A stretch of 64,000 nt of DNA, taken from positions 3,773,501 to 3,837,500 of the forward strand of contig NZ_CP080590.1 of NCBI RefSeq assembly GCF_019504385.1, given 5' to 3'. This DNA comes from Devosia salina (GTDB taxonomy: Bacteria; Pseudomonadota; Alphaproteobacteria; Rhizobiales; Devosiaceae). Of this stretch, positions 16,714-24,051 are shown piece by piece. A program made the position numbers and the translations under genes. Below the pieces are notes generated by a model, which saw nothing but the letters and a program-made list of their open reading frames with translations, did not search any database and was not told the DNA's origin. Numbering within the stretch: position 1 is the first letter of the stretch; each line of letters starts with the position of its first letter.

Positions 16714-18484
16714 CGGCGACCTCCTTAACCGGCATACTCAAGGTGACACCGGCGCGGAAAATATCGGAGACCGATCGCGCCAGCTGGACCGCGAGCAAAG
16801 GCGGGACGGCATTGCCCACCTGGTGATACTGCTGGGTGCGGTTTCCGCAGAAGAAATAGTCGTCGGGAAAGGTCTGGAGCCGCGCCGCTTCGCGAACCGT
16901 CAGGCTCCTGTTCTGCGAGGGGTCCGGATGAATGAAGTAATGGCCGTCCTTTGCGATGTGAGAGGTAACGGTCGAGGACGGTTCGTCCCAGATCTGCACT
17001 TTGAACCGATCAAGGAAACCGGAGACATCAATCTCTCCTGCCTTGCCCACAGCAACGTTCCGGTGCTTGGGCAGCAATTCCTTCGGCCATTGATGCAGTC
17101 TAGGAGTGCGGCCGGTGACCTGAGCGCTGGCTGCTGCATAGAGGTATCTTGCCAGGTCGCTATCCATGTGGGTGCGACTCTCGTGCTGGATGATCCCTTT
17201 CAGCTCCGGACTGGAGAGCCATGCGTCAAGCACCGAATTCTTCCTGTTGGCGGGGATCCAGCTGACGAAGGGTCCGCCGCGATCAAGAGGCGTTTCCTGA
17301 TCAGCCAGCGCAGTCTGCACCGCATTGCGGACCCCATCAGCGATTGGGGCTTCCAGCAGCGGCAGAGCCGCGCAGGCCCGTCTTGCGGACCATTCTACAT
17401 CGCTGTCCTTGCCAGCCGAAAGACCGCTGCGAATAATTGGCATCTGCCCGATTGCATCACGAACGGTGCTCGACCTTGCCCGCTTCAAGGGGGCAGGGCT
17501 GCCTGAATGATCCTCACGGATGCCAACTACGATCACCCGGTGGCGACGTTGCGGAACCCCAAAATCCTCCGACTTCAAAAGGAAATCAGCATTGGACGGC
17601 TCGTTCTGCCAAAGGCCGGTCTCTTCCACAGAAAGAGCGTGCAGGCGATAGCGGGGGCTTCCCGGCCGAGCCAGCGATCTTAGCTGATCGAGGTCCTCGT
17701 CATCAGCCAGCGAAGCCCAGGGATCCTGCAGGTCCGATCGAATTCGATCGAACACCGGATGCATCGAGCCGTCAGCGCCGGGCAGCTTGGCAGAGAGTAT
17801 TCCTCGGACGTTCTCCATGACGAAAGCAGTTGGCTGGTGAACGGCGATGATCCGCAGATACTCCCGATAGAGAACGTGCCTGACGTCCTTGTGAAAGGAT
17901 TCCAGACGCTGTCTTCGGGTCTCCTCCGCTGCCTCGGCGTCACTCCGGCCCTCGAAGCCGATGCCCGTCATGCGGGCTCGTCCCATTAGGGAATAAGCTT
18001 GGCAGGGCGGGCCGCCGATGAGGAGCCATTCATCGGCGCCCTTCAGACGAAGCTCGATCCGGGTATGAAGCTCGTCATTCGACACCACTCCGAGCTCTGC
18101 CTGCCAGACATGGCGCTGCGCGGCCTTCCACTCGGGGAAGCCCTCCAGAATCGACACGCTCGCTTGGCCTTTGACGACCGCCCAGTACTCGGGAGGAAGC
18201 TCTCCAACGAACTGACGATAGAACGCGCGCAAGGTCAGCGTGCGAATCGCAGTCTCATCCTTCTCAATGCTGAGGACGCTGCGGAACTGTATTTCCTCAT
18301 CGTTGAACCAATCCGCATAACGGCTAAAACCTTCGCTCAAGCCGCCAGGGCCAGCGAAGATATCGATCATAGGCACGGTCCTGCGTGCTTGGGACGCTGG
18401 GAATGTTTTTTCCATCATCGTCAAAATTCTCGAAAATGCCAAAGCACCGAAGGCGTATCTGTTCCCAAGTTTCTGTGACACCAT
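16706..18484 (-). CDS. DNA (cytosine-5) methyltransferase
   Basis: A 592-residue C5 methyltransferase, first gene of the defence operon. All core motifs are present: motif I IDIFAGPGGLSEGF near residue 40, motif IV GGPPCQAYS with the catalytic cysteine, motif VI FVMENVRGI, motif VIII QRRHRVIVVGI, and motifs IX-X with LTVREAARLQTFPDDY and YHQVGNAVPP at the C-terminus. The long target-recognition region between VIII and IX sets specificity, which cannot be read off. It should protect host DNA from the downstream nuclease. The start is uncertain: ATG 18484 is the first in-frame codon but GGAGG is 12 nt away, and ATG 18418 (MMEKTF) has no ribosome-binding site. Confidence 0.93.
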   Translation of the reverse strand: MVSQKLGNRYAFGALAFSRILTMMEKTFPASQARRTVPMIDIFAGPGGLSEGFSRYADWFNDEEIQFRSVLSIEKDETAIRTLTLRAFYRQFVGELPPEYWAVVKGQASVSILEGFPEWKAAQRHVWQAELGVVSNDELHTRIELRLKGADEWLLIGGPPCQAYSLMGRARMTGIGFEGRSDAEAAEETRRQRLESFHKDVRHVLYREYLRIIAVHQPTAFVMENVRGILSAKLPGADGSMHPVFDRIRSDLQDPWASLADDEDLDQLRSLARPGSPRYRLHALSVEETGLWQNEPSNADFLLKSEDFGVPQRRHRVIVVGIREDHSGSPAPLKRARSSTVRDAIGQMPIIRSGLSAGKDSDVEWSARRACAALPLLEAPIADGVRNAVQTALADQETPLDRGGPFVSWIPANRKNSVLDAWLSSPELKGIIQHESRTHMDSDLARYLYAAASAQVTGRTPRLHQWPKELLPKHRNVAVGKAGEIDVSGFLDRFKVQIWDEPSSTVTSHIAKDGHYFIHPDPSQNRSLTVREAARLQTFPDDYFFCGNRTQQYHQVGNAVPPLLAVQLARSVSDIFRAGVTLSMPVKEVAVG

Positions 18485-18494
18485 CCAGTGTCAT
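18324..18494 (-). CDS. Possible 56-residue leader ORF overlapping the methyltransferase start
   Basis: An open frame from ATG 18494 to TAG at 18324, beginning MTLDGVTETWEQIRLRCFG, in a different frame from the methyltransferase whose start it covers. GGAGG lies only 2 nt before this ATG, closer than usual, yet it is the best ribosome-binding site near the operon head. It might be a translated leader that controls methyltransferase expression, or chance. It is not a recognisable C-protein (no HTH pattern). Low confidence. Confidence 0.2.
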   Translation of the reverse strand: MTLDGVTETWEQIRLRCFGIFENFDDDGKNIPSVPSTQDRAYDRYLRWPWRLERRF

Positions 18495-18655
18495 GTCCTC
18501 CGCCTCGCTGCAAGTTCACTAGGGTCTACAGATTAGATCGCAATCTGAGGCAATGACCGTCGGTTCAAAATACCGCTGCTAAGTTGTGTCTGCTTATCTT
18601 GGCCTCTATCTCGAAAAGCCGTCCGTCTGCTATCGCGACCTGTCAGGCGCTCAAC

Positions 18656-20308
18656 TTACTTCTTAGGTCGACGCCGCCATGGCCTCGCCTTGGAAAACGC
18701 TTCGAAATCAATGGTGCCGAGCAGGCTCCAGTCGACATCCACCGGCGGCGCTGCTGCGGCGATGGCCTTCATCTGTTTGGGTGTCAGGCGACCATACCCA
18801 TTGTGGACGTCGCTGATCTCGTGCCCAACCTGCTTCATGATCAGGCGCGTATCGACCTGGTTGTCACGATCACTGTCGATCTTGCCGTGTCGCAGGGCAT
18901 GAAACACCCAGGAAAGGTCGGCAGACCCGGTGTAGTCCTTGATCAAGCGATTGATGCGCTTCTGGGCGGCATCGGCAGGATCCCTGCACGCCATCAGGGC
19001 CGGGAACAGCGGTCCGGGTTCGCCTCGGACCCACTCCACGAAACCGGCATCCACCATGACCTGCGGGACGATGATGATTTCCCGCGATGCGTCAGTCTTG
19101 AACGGCACCGGTTCCCAGCGCCCCTCCCGATAGTGGTGAGAGCGGATCAAGAATGCCCAAACCCCGTGCAACTGCACCAGGTCCTCGCGGCGCAGTGTCG
19201 CCAGTAGACCAATTCGGCGGCCGGTCAGATACCCCAGTGCTGGCAATAGGGCATCGCTCAGAATGCCGGTGGCGATACCAGCGCGCCAAACCGTCTCAAA
19301 ACCTTTGCCATCCGGGGCGATACGAGCAACCGGCAAGGGCGCACGGTCCGGGATGTTCAGACGAGCCGACGCGACACGATTGCGAATGTCAGCGTCGTCG
19401 CAGCCGAGGGCAATGATCGCCTTGATATAGCTGACCCTGCCCTGGCGGATGGTGTTGGCCGCCAACCCGCGACCACCAACGGCCTTGTTGGCTTCAATGT
19501 ACCGGGCGACGTCGCAATAGGAAAAGCCCTTTTGGCTTGAGGCTTCAGGCGGCAGCCATGAGATCTGGTCCACATAGCGCTGGAGGTCCTTTCGACGGTA
19601 CTCGCCAACCCGGCGGTCCCCGCAAAGGGCTATGAACTCGTCGCGCACCTTCTCGTAATTTCCGACCAGTTCATGATCGGGCCCTTTGTTCTCTTTGATG
19701 TCCGCGATCCGGCCATTGGCGACCACACTGAAGAGCTCCCCCATCGCAGTCACCTGGCTGTCAGCGTCGACCCGCGATGCCAGCGACTGAATGCTCGAAA
19801 GCATCTGGGAAGTGTCGCCCAGCCCTTCGAGACTCGCGGCCCCGGCATACGCCTTGGCAATGGGCGGGCTCTTAAGAGCAGCCAGATACGGAATCTCGGG
19901 CCTGACTGCTGTGCTGGCGAACAATCCGCTGCCGGCGGACTGGTCGTACCCAATCTGGGCGAGGACCTCGAACGCGTGATCAACGACCGGCTGCGCCGGG
20001 GCGTCGTCACCGCATTCGGCCAGGGCATCGAGGCCCATAAAGACTGGGACCAACGAACGGATCATGCGTTCGCTAAGCTGGACCGCCTCCACTCCATCTC
20101 TCGATGCATCATCCATACTTCGTACCCTCGCAAAAGCGATTTGCGCAGCTCCGGCCATGAGCAGCGCGTGCTTTCTGGCCTGAATCGCGGACATGGCACC
20201 GATTGGAATACGGATTATTGAAAGAGTCGAATCTTTGCTCAGGTCTGCGGGAAGCCGGATCTGGAAGGTCCATGAGGAGCCCTTTCGGGCAAGGTAGTGG
20301 GCGCACAT
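18656..20308 (-). CDS. Large tyrosine recombinase (island integrase)
   Basis: A 550-residue site-specific integrase. The catalytic domain is C-terminal: GYLTGRRIGLLATLRREDL carries arginine I, FHALRHGKIDSDRD carries the H-x-x-R box, and VGHEISDVHNGYGRL carries the late histidine and the tyrosine nucleophile. About 200 residues of N-terminal and core-binding domain precede it, as in island integrases that use tRNA genes. Its stop is 172 nt from the methyltransferase start codon and its start is 74 nt from the tRNA-Ser-like remnant at 20382. That position marks it as the integrase of the element carrying the defence operon. It reads as intact. Confidence 0.88.
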   Translation of the reverse strand: MCAHYLARKGSSWTFQIRLPADLSKDSTLSIIRIPIGAMSAIQARKHALLMAGAAQIAFARVRSMDDASRDGVEAVQLSERMIRSLVPVFMGLDALAECGDDAPAQPVVDHAFEVLAQIGYDQSAGSGLFASTAVRPEIPYLAALKSPPIAKAYAGAASLEGLGDTSQMLSSIQSLASRVDADSQVTAMGELFSVVANGRIADIKENKGPDHELVGNYEKVRDEFIALCGDRRVGEYRRKDLQRYVDQISWLPPEASSQKGFSYCDVARYIEANKAVGGRGLAANTIRQGRVSYIKAIIALGCDDADIRNRVASARLNIPDRAPLPVARIAPDGKGFETVWRAGIATGILSDALLPALGYLTGRRIGLLATLRREDLVQLHGVWAFLIRSHHYREGRWEPVPFKTDASREIIIVPQVMVDAGFVEWVRGEPGPLFPALMACRDPADAAQKRINRLIKDYTGSADLSWVFHALRHGKIDSDRDNQVDTRLIMKQVGHEISDVHNGYGRLTPKQMKAIAAAAPPVDVDWSLLGTIDFEAFSKARPWRRRPKK

Positions 20309-20819
20309 CAGGGCGTACTTTCAGGAGTACAACCGCGTGCCTCAGAAGCATGAAATCCAGTAATACCAAGGGCTTATATTTGTGGCGGAGAGAGAGGGAT
20401 TCTCACCTGTTTTCCATACAAGCCATTGTCCCGCCTAGAAAAAAGGACAACCTGGACTCGTCGCTATGACGGCCAGCTGTGACAATAGCTGTTACTTTTC
20501 GGGGCTACAAGCGTGCTGCGAGCGCACAAGCTGGTGTGGCGAGCCGTAGTACTTTTTAGCGTGTAGCGTAATGGCTGAAATGGGGCCGTTTGCGGTCTGT
20601 CTGGTTGTGGTGACCGTGGTGCCACTTTCGGACACTCCTGCCAGAGAGACGCCGATCTAAAACGGTGCTCGAAATTTCTGGTTAGGCGTGGGTACCGCTT
20701 CTGCGTCCCGATCTCCAATACCTTTATCGAGCTTCTTTATCGGGGCACCCCGGTCGCGCGTCGCCGCCCCCCATTTCATCAGTCGCCACAATCAGAGTTC
20801 TCTTATCGTCGGAGCTGCC
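20309..20819. other. Island right edge, no protein gene
   Basis: About 510 bases between the integrase and ynfA. The only recognisable element is the tRNA-Ser-like 3' remnant at 20382-20402. An 84-residue minus-strand frame (20718-20464) has biased composition (many R, P and S) and no ribosome-binding site, so it is not called. The stretch from 20570 to 20820 shows no conserved pattern I can name. The region is the probable junction between the island and the neighbouring metal cluster. Confidence 0.5.
20382..20402 (-). repeat. tRNA-Ser-like 3' end remnant, candidate att site
   Basis: On the minus strand this reads AATCCCTCTCTCTCCGCCA, which looks like the T-arm 3' side and acceptor strand of a tRNA-Ser ending in GCCA. 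The rest of a tRNA is absent on both sides, so it is a short duplicated tRNA end of the type left when an island integrates into a tRNA gene. It lies directly upstream of the integrase. No second copy is evident in this window, so the partner att site would lie left of base 1. Confidence 0.5.
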
Positions 20820-21155
20820 TCAACTCCGCGGCGCAAATAGGATGATCGCCGCAGCGACCAGCGCCAGTGCACCCCCGATCAGATCCCAACGATCCGGGGC
20901 ATGACCCTCCGCCAGCAACAACCACAGCAGCGATGCCACGATGTATACTCCGCCGTAAGCCGCATAGGCCCGACCGGCATGCTCTGCCGGCGCCAGTGTC
21001 AACAACCATGCAAAGGCGATCAGGGCCGGGACGCCAGCAGCTAACCAGATCGACGACTGTCCCTGCCTAAGCCATGCCCAGAAGGCGAAGCAGCCCACTA
21101 TCTCGGCCAGCGCGGCGGCGGCGTAGATCAATGCGGTGGTCGCGTAAATGGGCAT
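20820..21155 (-). CDS. ynfA: YnfA family (UPF0060) membrane protein
   Basis: A 111-residue inner-membrane protein with four predicted transmembrane helices. Diagnostic UPF0060 segments are LAEIVGCFAFWAWLRQG near residue 15, APAEHAGRAYAAYGGVYI in the middle and the WDLIGGALALVAAAIILF last helix. YnfA proteins are small relatives of the SMR superfamily, some reported to affect drug export; the physiological substrate is uncertain. In alphaproteobacteria the gene is often found among metal-resistance genes, as here. It is the last gene of a minus-strand set with the two small cysteine-rich proteins and is probably controlled by the MerR operator at 21.79 kb. Confidence 0.92.
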   Translation of the reverse strand: MPIYATTALIYAAAALAEIVGCFAFWAWLRQGQSSIWLAAGVPALIAFAWLLTLAPAEHAGRAYAAYGGVYIVASLLWLLLAEGHAPDRWDLIGGALALVAAAIILFAPRS

Positions 21156-21170
21156 GGCGGCTCCTCCGGT

Positions 21171-21371
21171 TCAGCTTCGTTGACGCCTAGCACGTCCGCG
21201 TAGCCAGGCCCACAGGCCTGCGGCACCAGCGAGCAGCACGGCGACAATGCCGACCGGTCCGGCCACGACGGCTACGCCACCGGCTGCAACGATCGGGACG
21301 GCGCAGCAGGCGGCGCAGGCAGCCGCAACGCCGGCGGTGGCGACAATGCCCTTCCTGGCGTTCGGGTTCAT
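21171..21371 (-). CDS. Small cysteine-containing membrane protein (MerF/MerC-like)
   Basis: A 66-residue protein with two hydrophobic helices. The first contains AAACAACCAVPIVAAGG with a CxxCC cluster inside the membrane, the second is GPVGIVAVLLAGAAGLWAWL, followed by a basic tail. Tiny two-helix proteins with membrane cysteine pairs include the mercury transporter MerF, and this resembles that group in layout but not closely enough for a firm name. Its ATG overlaps the stop of the upstream Cys-rich gene (ATGA). A metal or arsenite-related uptake or sensing role is inferred from the cysteines and the neighbouring MerR gene. Confidence 0.7.
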   Translation of the reverse strand: MNPNARKGIVATAGVAAACAACCAVPIVAAGGVAVVAGPVGIVAVLLAGAAGLWAWLRGRARRQRS

Positions 21372-21745
21372 ACCGCCACCTTTGCCAGCTCGGGTGCGAA
21401 ATGGGCGAAGAATTCGTCGGCGGCCAGCGCAGCATTCTCAGGAGCTGTGATAATCAACTCGATCTGCTCCCCGGCACGGATGTCGAAATCCAGGAAGGCG
21501 CAGCAGTCCGACTCTTTCGCCACCAATGCCTCAACCTCGCCGAGCGCCTCGGCGGCATAGGTCAGGCGCAGAGCCAGGGGCTGACGATTGCTGGACAATA
21601 GGTGACGCGAGGCGAGGTCCCGAATGGACGCCGCCCTCTCCTTGAAGTCGTGGGCATCCAGGGTGCAGGCAATGGCCAGGGCAGCGTCGTTGCTCGCGGT
21701 TGCGCAGGATGAGCAGCATGCGTCCGTTGTGTTGACGGTGTTCAT
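21368..21745 (-). CDS. Cysteine-rich protein under MerR-type promoter
   Basis: A 125-residue soluble protein. The N-terminus has TTDACCSSCATASND, a metal-binding-like cluster, and the middle has VAKESDCCAFLDFDIRAGEQ, a pattern repeated in small proteins linked to MerR regulators in proteobacteria. The function is not established; metal binding is inferred. ATG 21745 has an AAGGAG ribosome-binding site a few bases upstream and lies 31 nt from the promoter -10 box. It is the first gene of the three-gene minus-strand set ending with ynfA, transcribed divergently from the MerR gene. Confidence 0.75.
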   Translation of the reverse strand: MNTVNTTDACCSSCATASNDAALAIACTLDAHDFKERAASIRDLASRHLLSSNRQPLALRLTYAAEALGEVEALVAKESDCCAFLDFDIRAGEQIELIITAPENAALAADEFFAHFAPELAKVAV

Positions 21746-21775
21746 TGTCGATCTCCTTTCGATGAGATGGACAGC

Positions 21776-21806
21776 ACCATATTCCTTCAAGTAACTTGAA
21801 GGGCAA
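21776..21806 (-). promoter_or_regulatory. MerR-type promoter/operator
   Basis: On the minus strand, -35 TTGCCC (21806-21801) and -10 TATGGT (21781-21776) are separated by exactly 19 nt, the stretched spacing that MerR regulators correct by DNA distortion. The perfect dyad CCTTCAAGTTACTTGAAGG (9-bp arms, 21784-21802) fills the spacer. It drives the Cys-rich/MerF-like/ynfA genes and lies 20 nt before the MerR gene. Confidence 0.85.
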
Positions 21807-21825
21807 GAGCAAAAGCGAGGATTGC

Positions 21826-22233
21826 ATGCTGACGATCGGAAAGCTGGCGAAGGCAGCCGGCGTTACCACGCCAACGATCCGATACTATGAGGAGATCGGC
21901 CTGCTTCCTGCTGCCGATCGCAGAGAGAGCGGCCAGCGCGTCTACGGCGCCAATGACCTCGATCGCCTCATCTTCATCAGGCGGTGCCGCGACTTCGGCT
22001 TCGGCATAGAGCAAGTGCGCTTACTGGCCGGTCTATCGATCAGCGCCGACAAGGATTGTCGCGAGGTGGGGGATATCGCCAGAGTGCACCTTGGCGAGGT
22101 GCAGGCCAGGCTTGCTGAATTGAAGGCGTTGGAACACAGCCTGCAACGCTTCGTGGCCCAATGCGACAGCGTCTGCTGCGGCGGACCCGGGCGAGACTGT
22201 GTCGTCTTCAAGGACCTCGCAACCGCCGAGTGA
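21826..22233 (+). CDS. MerR-family transcriptional regulator
   Basis: A 135-residue MerR regulator. The winged-helix N-terminus is MLTIGKLAKAAGVTTPTIRY with YEEIGLLP next, followed by the QRVYGANDLDRLIFIRRCRD block and a long dimerisation helix. The C-terminal metal-binding region has CDSVCCGGPGRDC, a cysteine cluster, so the effector is probably a thiophilic metal. A conserved internal cysteine (KDCREVGDIA) aligns with the first ligand in ZntR/CadR-like proteins. ATG 21826 is chosen because the MLTIGKLAKAAGV start matches the family; the longer frame from 21796 would cover the operator. It is divergent from the genes it presumably controls. Confidence 0.92.
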   Translation: MLTIGKLAKAAGVTTPTIRYYEEIGLLPAADRRESGQRVYGANDLDRLIFIRRCRDFGFGIEQVRLLAGLSISADKDCREVGDIARVHLGEVQARLAELKALEHSLQRFVAQCDSVCCGGPGRDCVVFKDLATAE

Positions 22234-22390
22234 TCGACAAAACGCCACGGCGCCCGGCGCGCCAGCAGCCCATACCGTTCGTTGTCCTCCTCGCCCGTGA
22301 ACGTCTCCACATTCGCCACCAGGCGGGCCGAGGCCGGCGGATCGGAATTCTCGATGACTATGACCCGAAGATCCCCGACCGAGCATGGCC
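22221..22390 (-). pseudogene. Unidentified gene fragment
   Basis: A minus-strand frame here encodes LRVIVIENSDPPASARLV followed by ETFTGEEDNERYGLLARR and WRFVDHSAV. This reads like real protein sequence (acidic/hydrophobic balance, not arginine-rich). It has no start of its own and runs into the antisense of the MerR gene. I take it as the remnant of a deleted gene. The family is not recognised. Confidence 0.3.
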
Positions 22391-22431
22391 GGTGCCCCGC
22401 AGTCGGGGAGCCGATTACGCCACCCAAGCTC

Positions 22432-22725
22432 TCAACGGCTGCTGCCTGCGGGTCGCCTCGAATTGACCTTGCATGGGCAGTCCGACCTTGGTGCAGCGTC
22501 ATAACTCCCCTCCTCGTTGACGCCGTAGCCGAGCAAGCGAACCCGGCTGGCAATGGCCGCCAGGTCAAATCCCGGCCCGGGACGCACCGTCATGGTCCGC
22601 GAGGAGAGCGATACGCCCACGTATTCCACCCCAGCCATGGGCATCACTGCGTTCTCGATCGCCGCAACGCAGTCGACGCAGCCCATTCCAGTGATGGCGA
22701 AGGTGAGCTTCTCCGCCCGGGTCAT
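22432..22725 (-). pseudogene. Truncated heavy-metal P-type ATPase: HMA domain only
   Basis: A 97-residue frame starting MTRAEKLTFAITGMGCVDCV. It is a complete HMA ferredoxin-like metal-binding domain with the GMxCxxC motif, SSRTMTVRPGPGFDLAAI strand and LGYGV end. In P1B ATPases such a domain is followed by eight membrane helices; here it changes to an unrelated tail (SDCPCKVNSRRPAGSSR) and stops. Its ATG overlaps the stop of the transpeptidase gene (ATGA), so it is translated if that gene is. It could still work as a free metal chaperone of the CopZ type, but the ATPase body is missing, consistent with a deletion joining it to the fragment at 22.2-22.4 kb. Confidence 0.6.
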
Positions 22726-23981
22726 GCCTCGAAGGTCACTTTGCCGGCCATGTCGAACTCATAGACATCGTCACGGAAGCTGACCACTCCATTGCGGTTC
22801 GCCCAGGCGGAAATATAGGTGGTGTGGATTTCGGGTGGATTGCTCACGTCCACGTCCTTGCGCTCTCCGGTCGTGAACACGGTTTGGATCTCCGTAGGGC
22901 CCCAGTCGCCGTTGTCGCGCAGTACCCAGGCGACAAAGTCCTGCACCTGGTCGACACGCACGCAGCCGGAGGAATAAAAGCGGGCGTTGTCACCGAACAG
23001 GCCTTTGGTCGGCGTGTCGTGGAGATAGACGGCGTGGGGGTTGTGGAAGTTGATCTTCACGTTGCCCATCGAGTTCAGCGGACCCGGATCCTGACGGAAG
23101 CTGTAATTCACCGCCTCCTCGGTCTGCCAATTGATCTGGCTGGGCTGCAGCTCGTTGCCACTGCCGTCGAAAATCCGAATCTTCTGCTCCGTCAGGTAAT
23201 TCGGATTTTCGTTCATGTACTTGATCAGGTCGCGGCGGATGATGGAAACCGGCACGTTCCAGTACGGGTTGAAGTTGATCTGGTGGATGCGGCTCTTAAG
23301 GATGGGGGTCTGCCGGTCAATTCGACCGACGACCGCGGTATGCCGCCGCTGGACCATACCGCCTTCCACCACTTCAATGAATGCAGCAGGGATATTGACC
23401 ACCACGTAACGGTCAGCGAGCTCGGACGCCATATTCTGTACACGCAGAAGGTTCAGCCGAAGCTGATGCAGGCGCGTTTCCGCCGGCACATTGAGGGCAT
23501 ACCAGGTTGCCTCGTCCACTTGCCCGCTGACTTGAAGACCATGGCGAGCCTGGAACCGACGCAAGGCGGCATCGGTCGGAGCATCCATCACGTCGTCCAC
23601 TCGCTCGACCATGGCCATGTCGGCTGACGACAGAAGGCGTCGCTTGAGCTGGATCACACCATCTCGTGCTACGCCAATGGTGACGCCGTATGTCGCCTGC
23701 GGCACCTGCTCCCAGCCGCCGCTGGCCACGAAAGGTTCGTATTGGGCGATCGCCATCTGCAGGTTGTTGGCGGTGTCGTAGCTCAGAATCGGTTCGACAG
23801 TGTCGATAGCCTGAATGGCGGCGGCGCTGTTGGCCTCCTGCTCTGCATCGCTCAGCGAGCGGTTCCGGTTCATCATATCCCAGAGGGACTGCGCCTGTGC
23901 TGGCTGCATCGTCGGGAAGGTGGCGGCTGCGGCGCCCATGGGCAATAGCCGGAGGAAATCTCGTCTTTTCATCGTTCTCAT
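22722..23981 (-). CDS. Tat-exported L,D-transpeptidase (YcbB/LdtD type)
   Basis: A 419-residue peptidoglycan L,D-transpeptidase. The N-terminus MKRRDFLRLLPMGAAAATFP is a twin-arginine (Tat) signal. A peptidoglycan-binding domain lies around residues 150-175 (DAALRRFQARHGLQVSGQVD). The YkuD catalytic domain ends with HDTPTKGLFGDNARFYSSGC then VRVDQVQDF, giving the conserved H and the catalytic cysteine in SSGCVRV. It should form 3-3 crosslinks in the cell wall. ATG 23981 or 23972 could be the start; GGATGAG precedes 23972. It sits beside the metal genes. Export of a transpeptidase by Tat rather than Sec is uncommon. Confidence 0.88.
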   Translation of the reverse strand: MRTMKRRDFLRLLPMGAAAATFPTMQPAQAQSLWDMMNRNRSLSDAEQEANSAAAIQAIDTVEPILSYDTANNLQMAIAQYEPFVASGGWEQVPQATYGVTIGVARDGVIQLKRRLLSSADMAMVERVDDVMDAPTDAALRRFQARHGLQVSGQVDEATWYALNVPAETRLHQLRLNLLRVQNMASELADRYVVVNIPAAFIEVVEGGMVQRRHTAVVGRIDRQTPILKSRIHQINFNPYWNVPVSIIRRDLIKYMNENPNYLTEQKIRIFDGSGNELQPSQINWQTEEAVNYSFRQDPGPLNSMGNVKINFHNPHAVYLHDTPTKGLFGDNARFYSSGCVRVDQVQDFVAWVLRDNGDWGPTEIQTVFTTGERKDVDVSNPPEIHTTYISAWANRNGVVSFRDDVYEFDMAGKVTFEA

Positions 23982-24051
23982 CCTGATTGGCGTTCGTTTA
24001 CCGACGCACCCCGGGGATACCGGCTTGGATCGGTCGAGTTGCGGTCGCGGG

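Noticed and set aside
16288..18484. Simple type II restriction-modification pair (methyltransferase plus Vsr) alone
   Set aside because: The genes continue with overlaps into sigma, MORC, Z1, nuclease and AIPR, so the pair is the head of a larger system rather than a stand-alone unit.
20464..20718. 84-residue minus-strand frame at the island edge
   Set aside because: Composition is unlike a folded protein, no ribosome-binding site, and it lies in a junction region.
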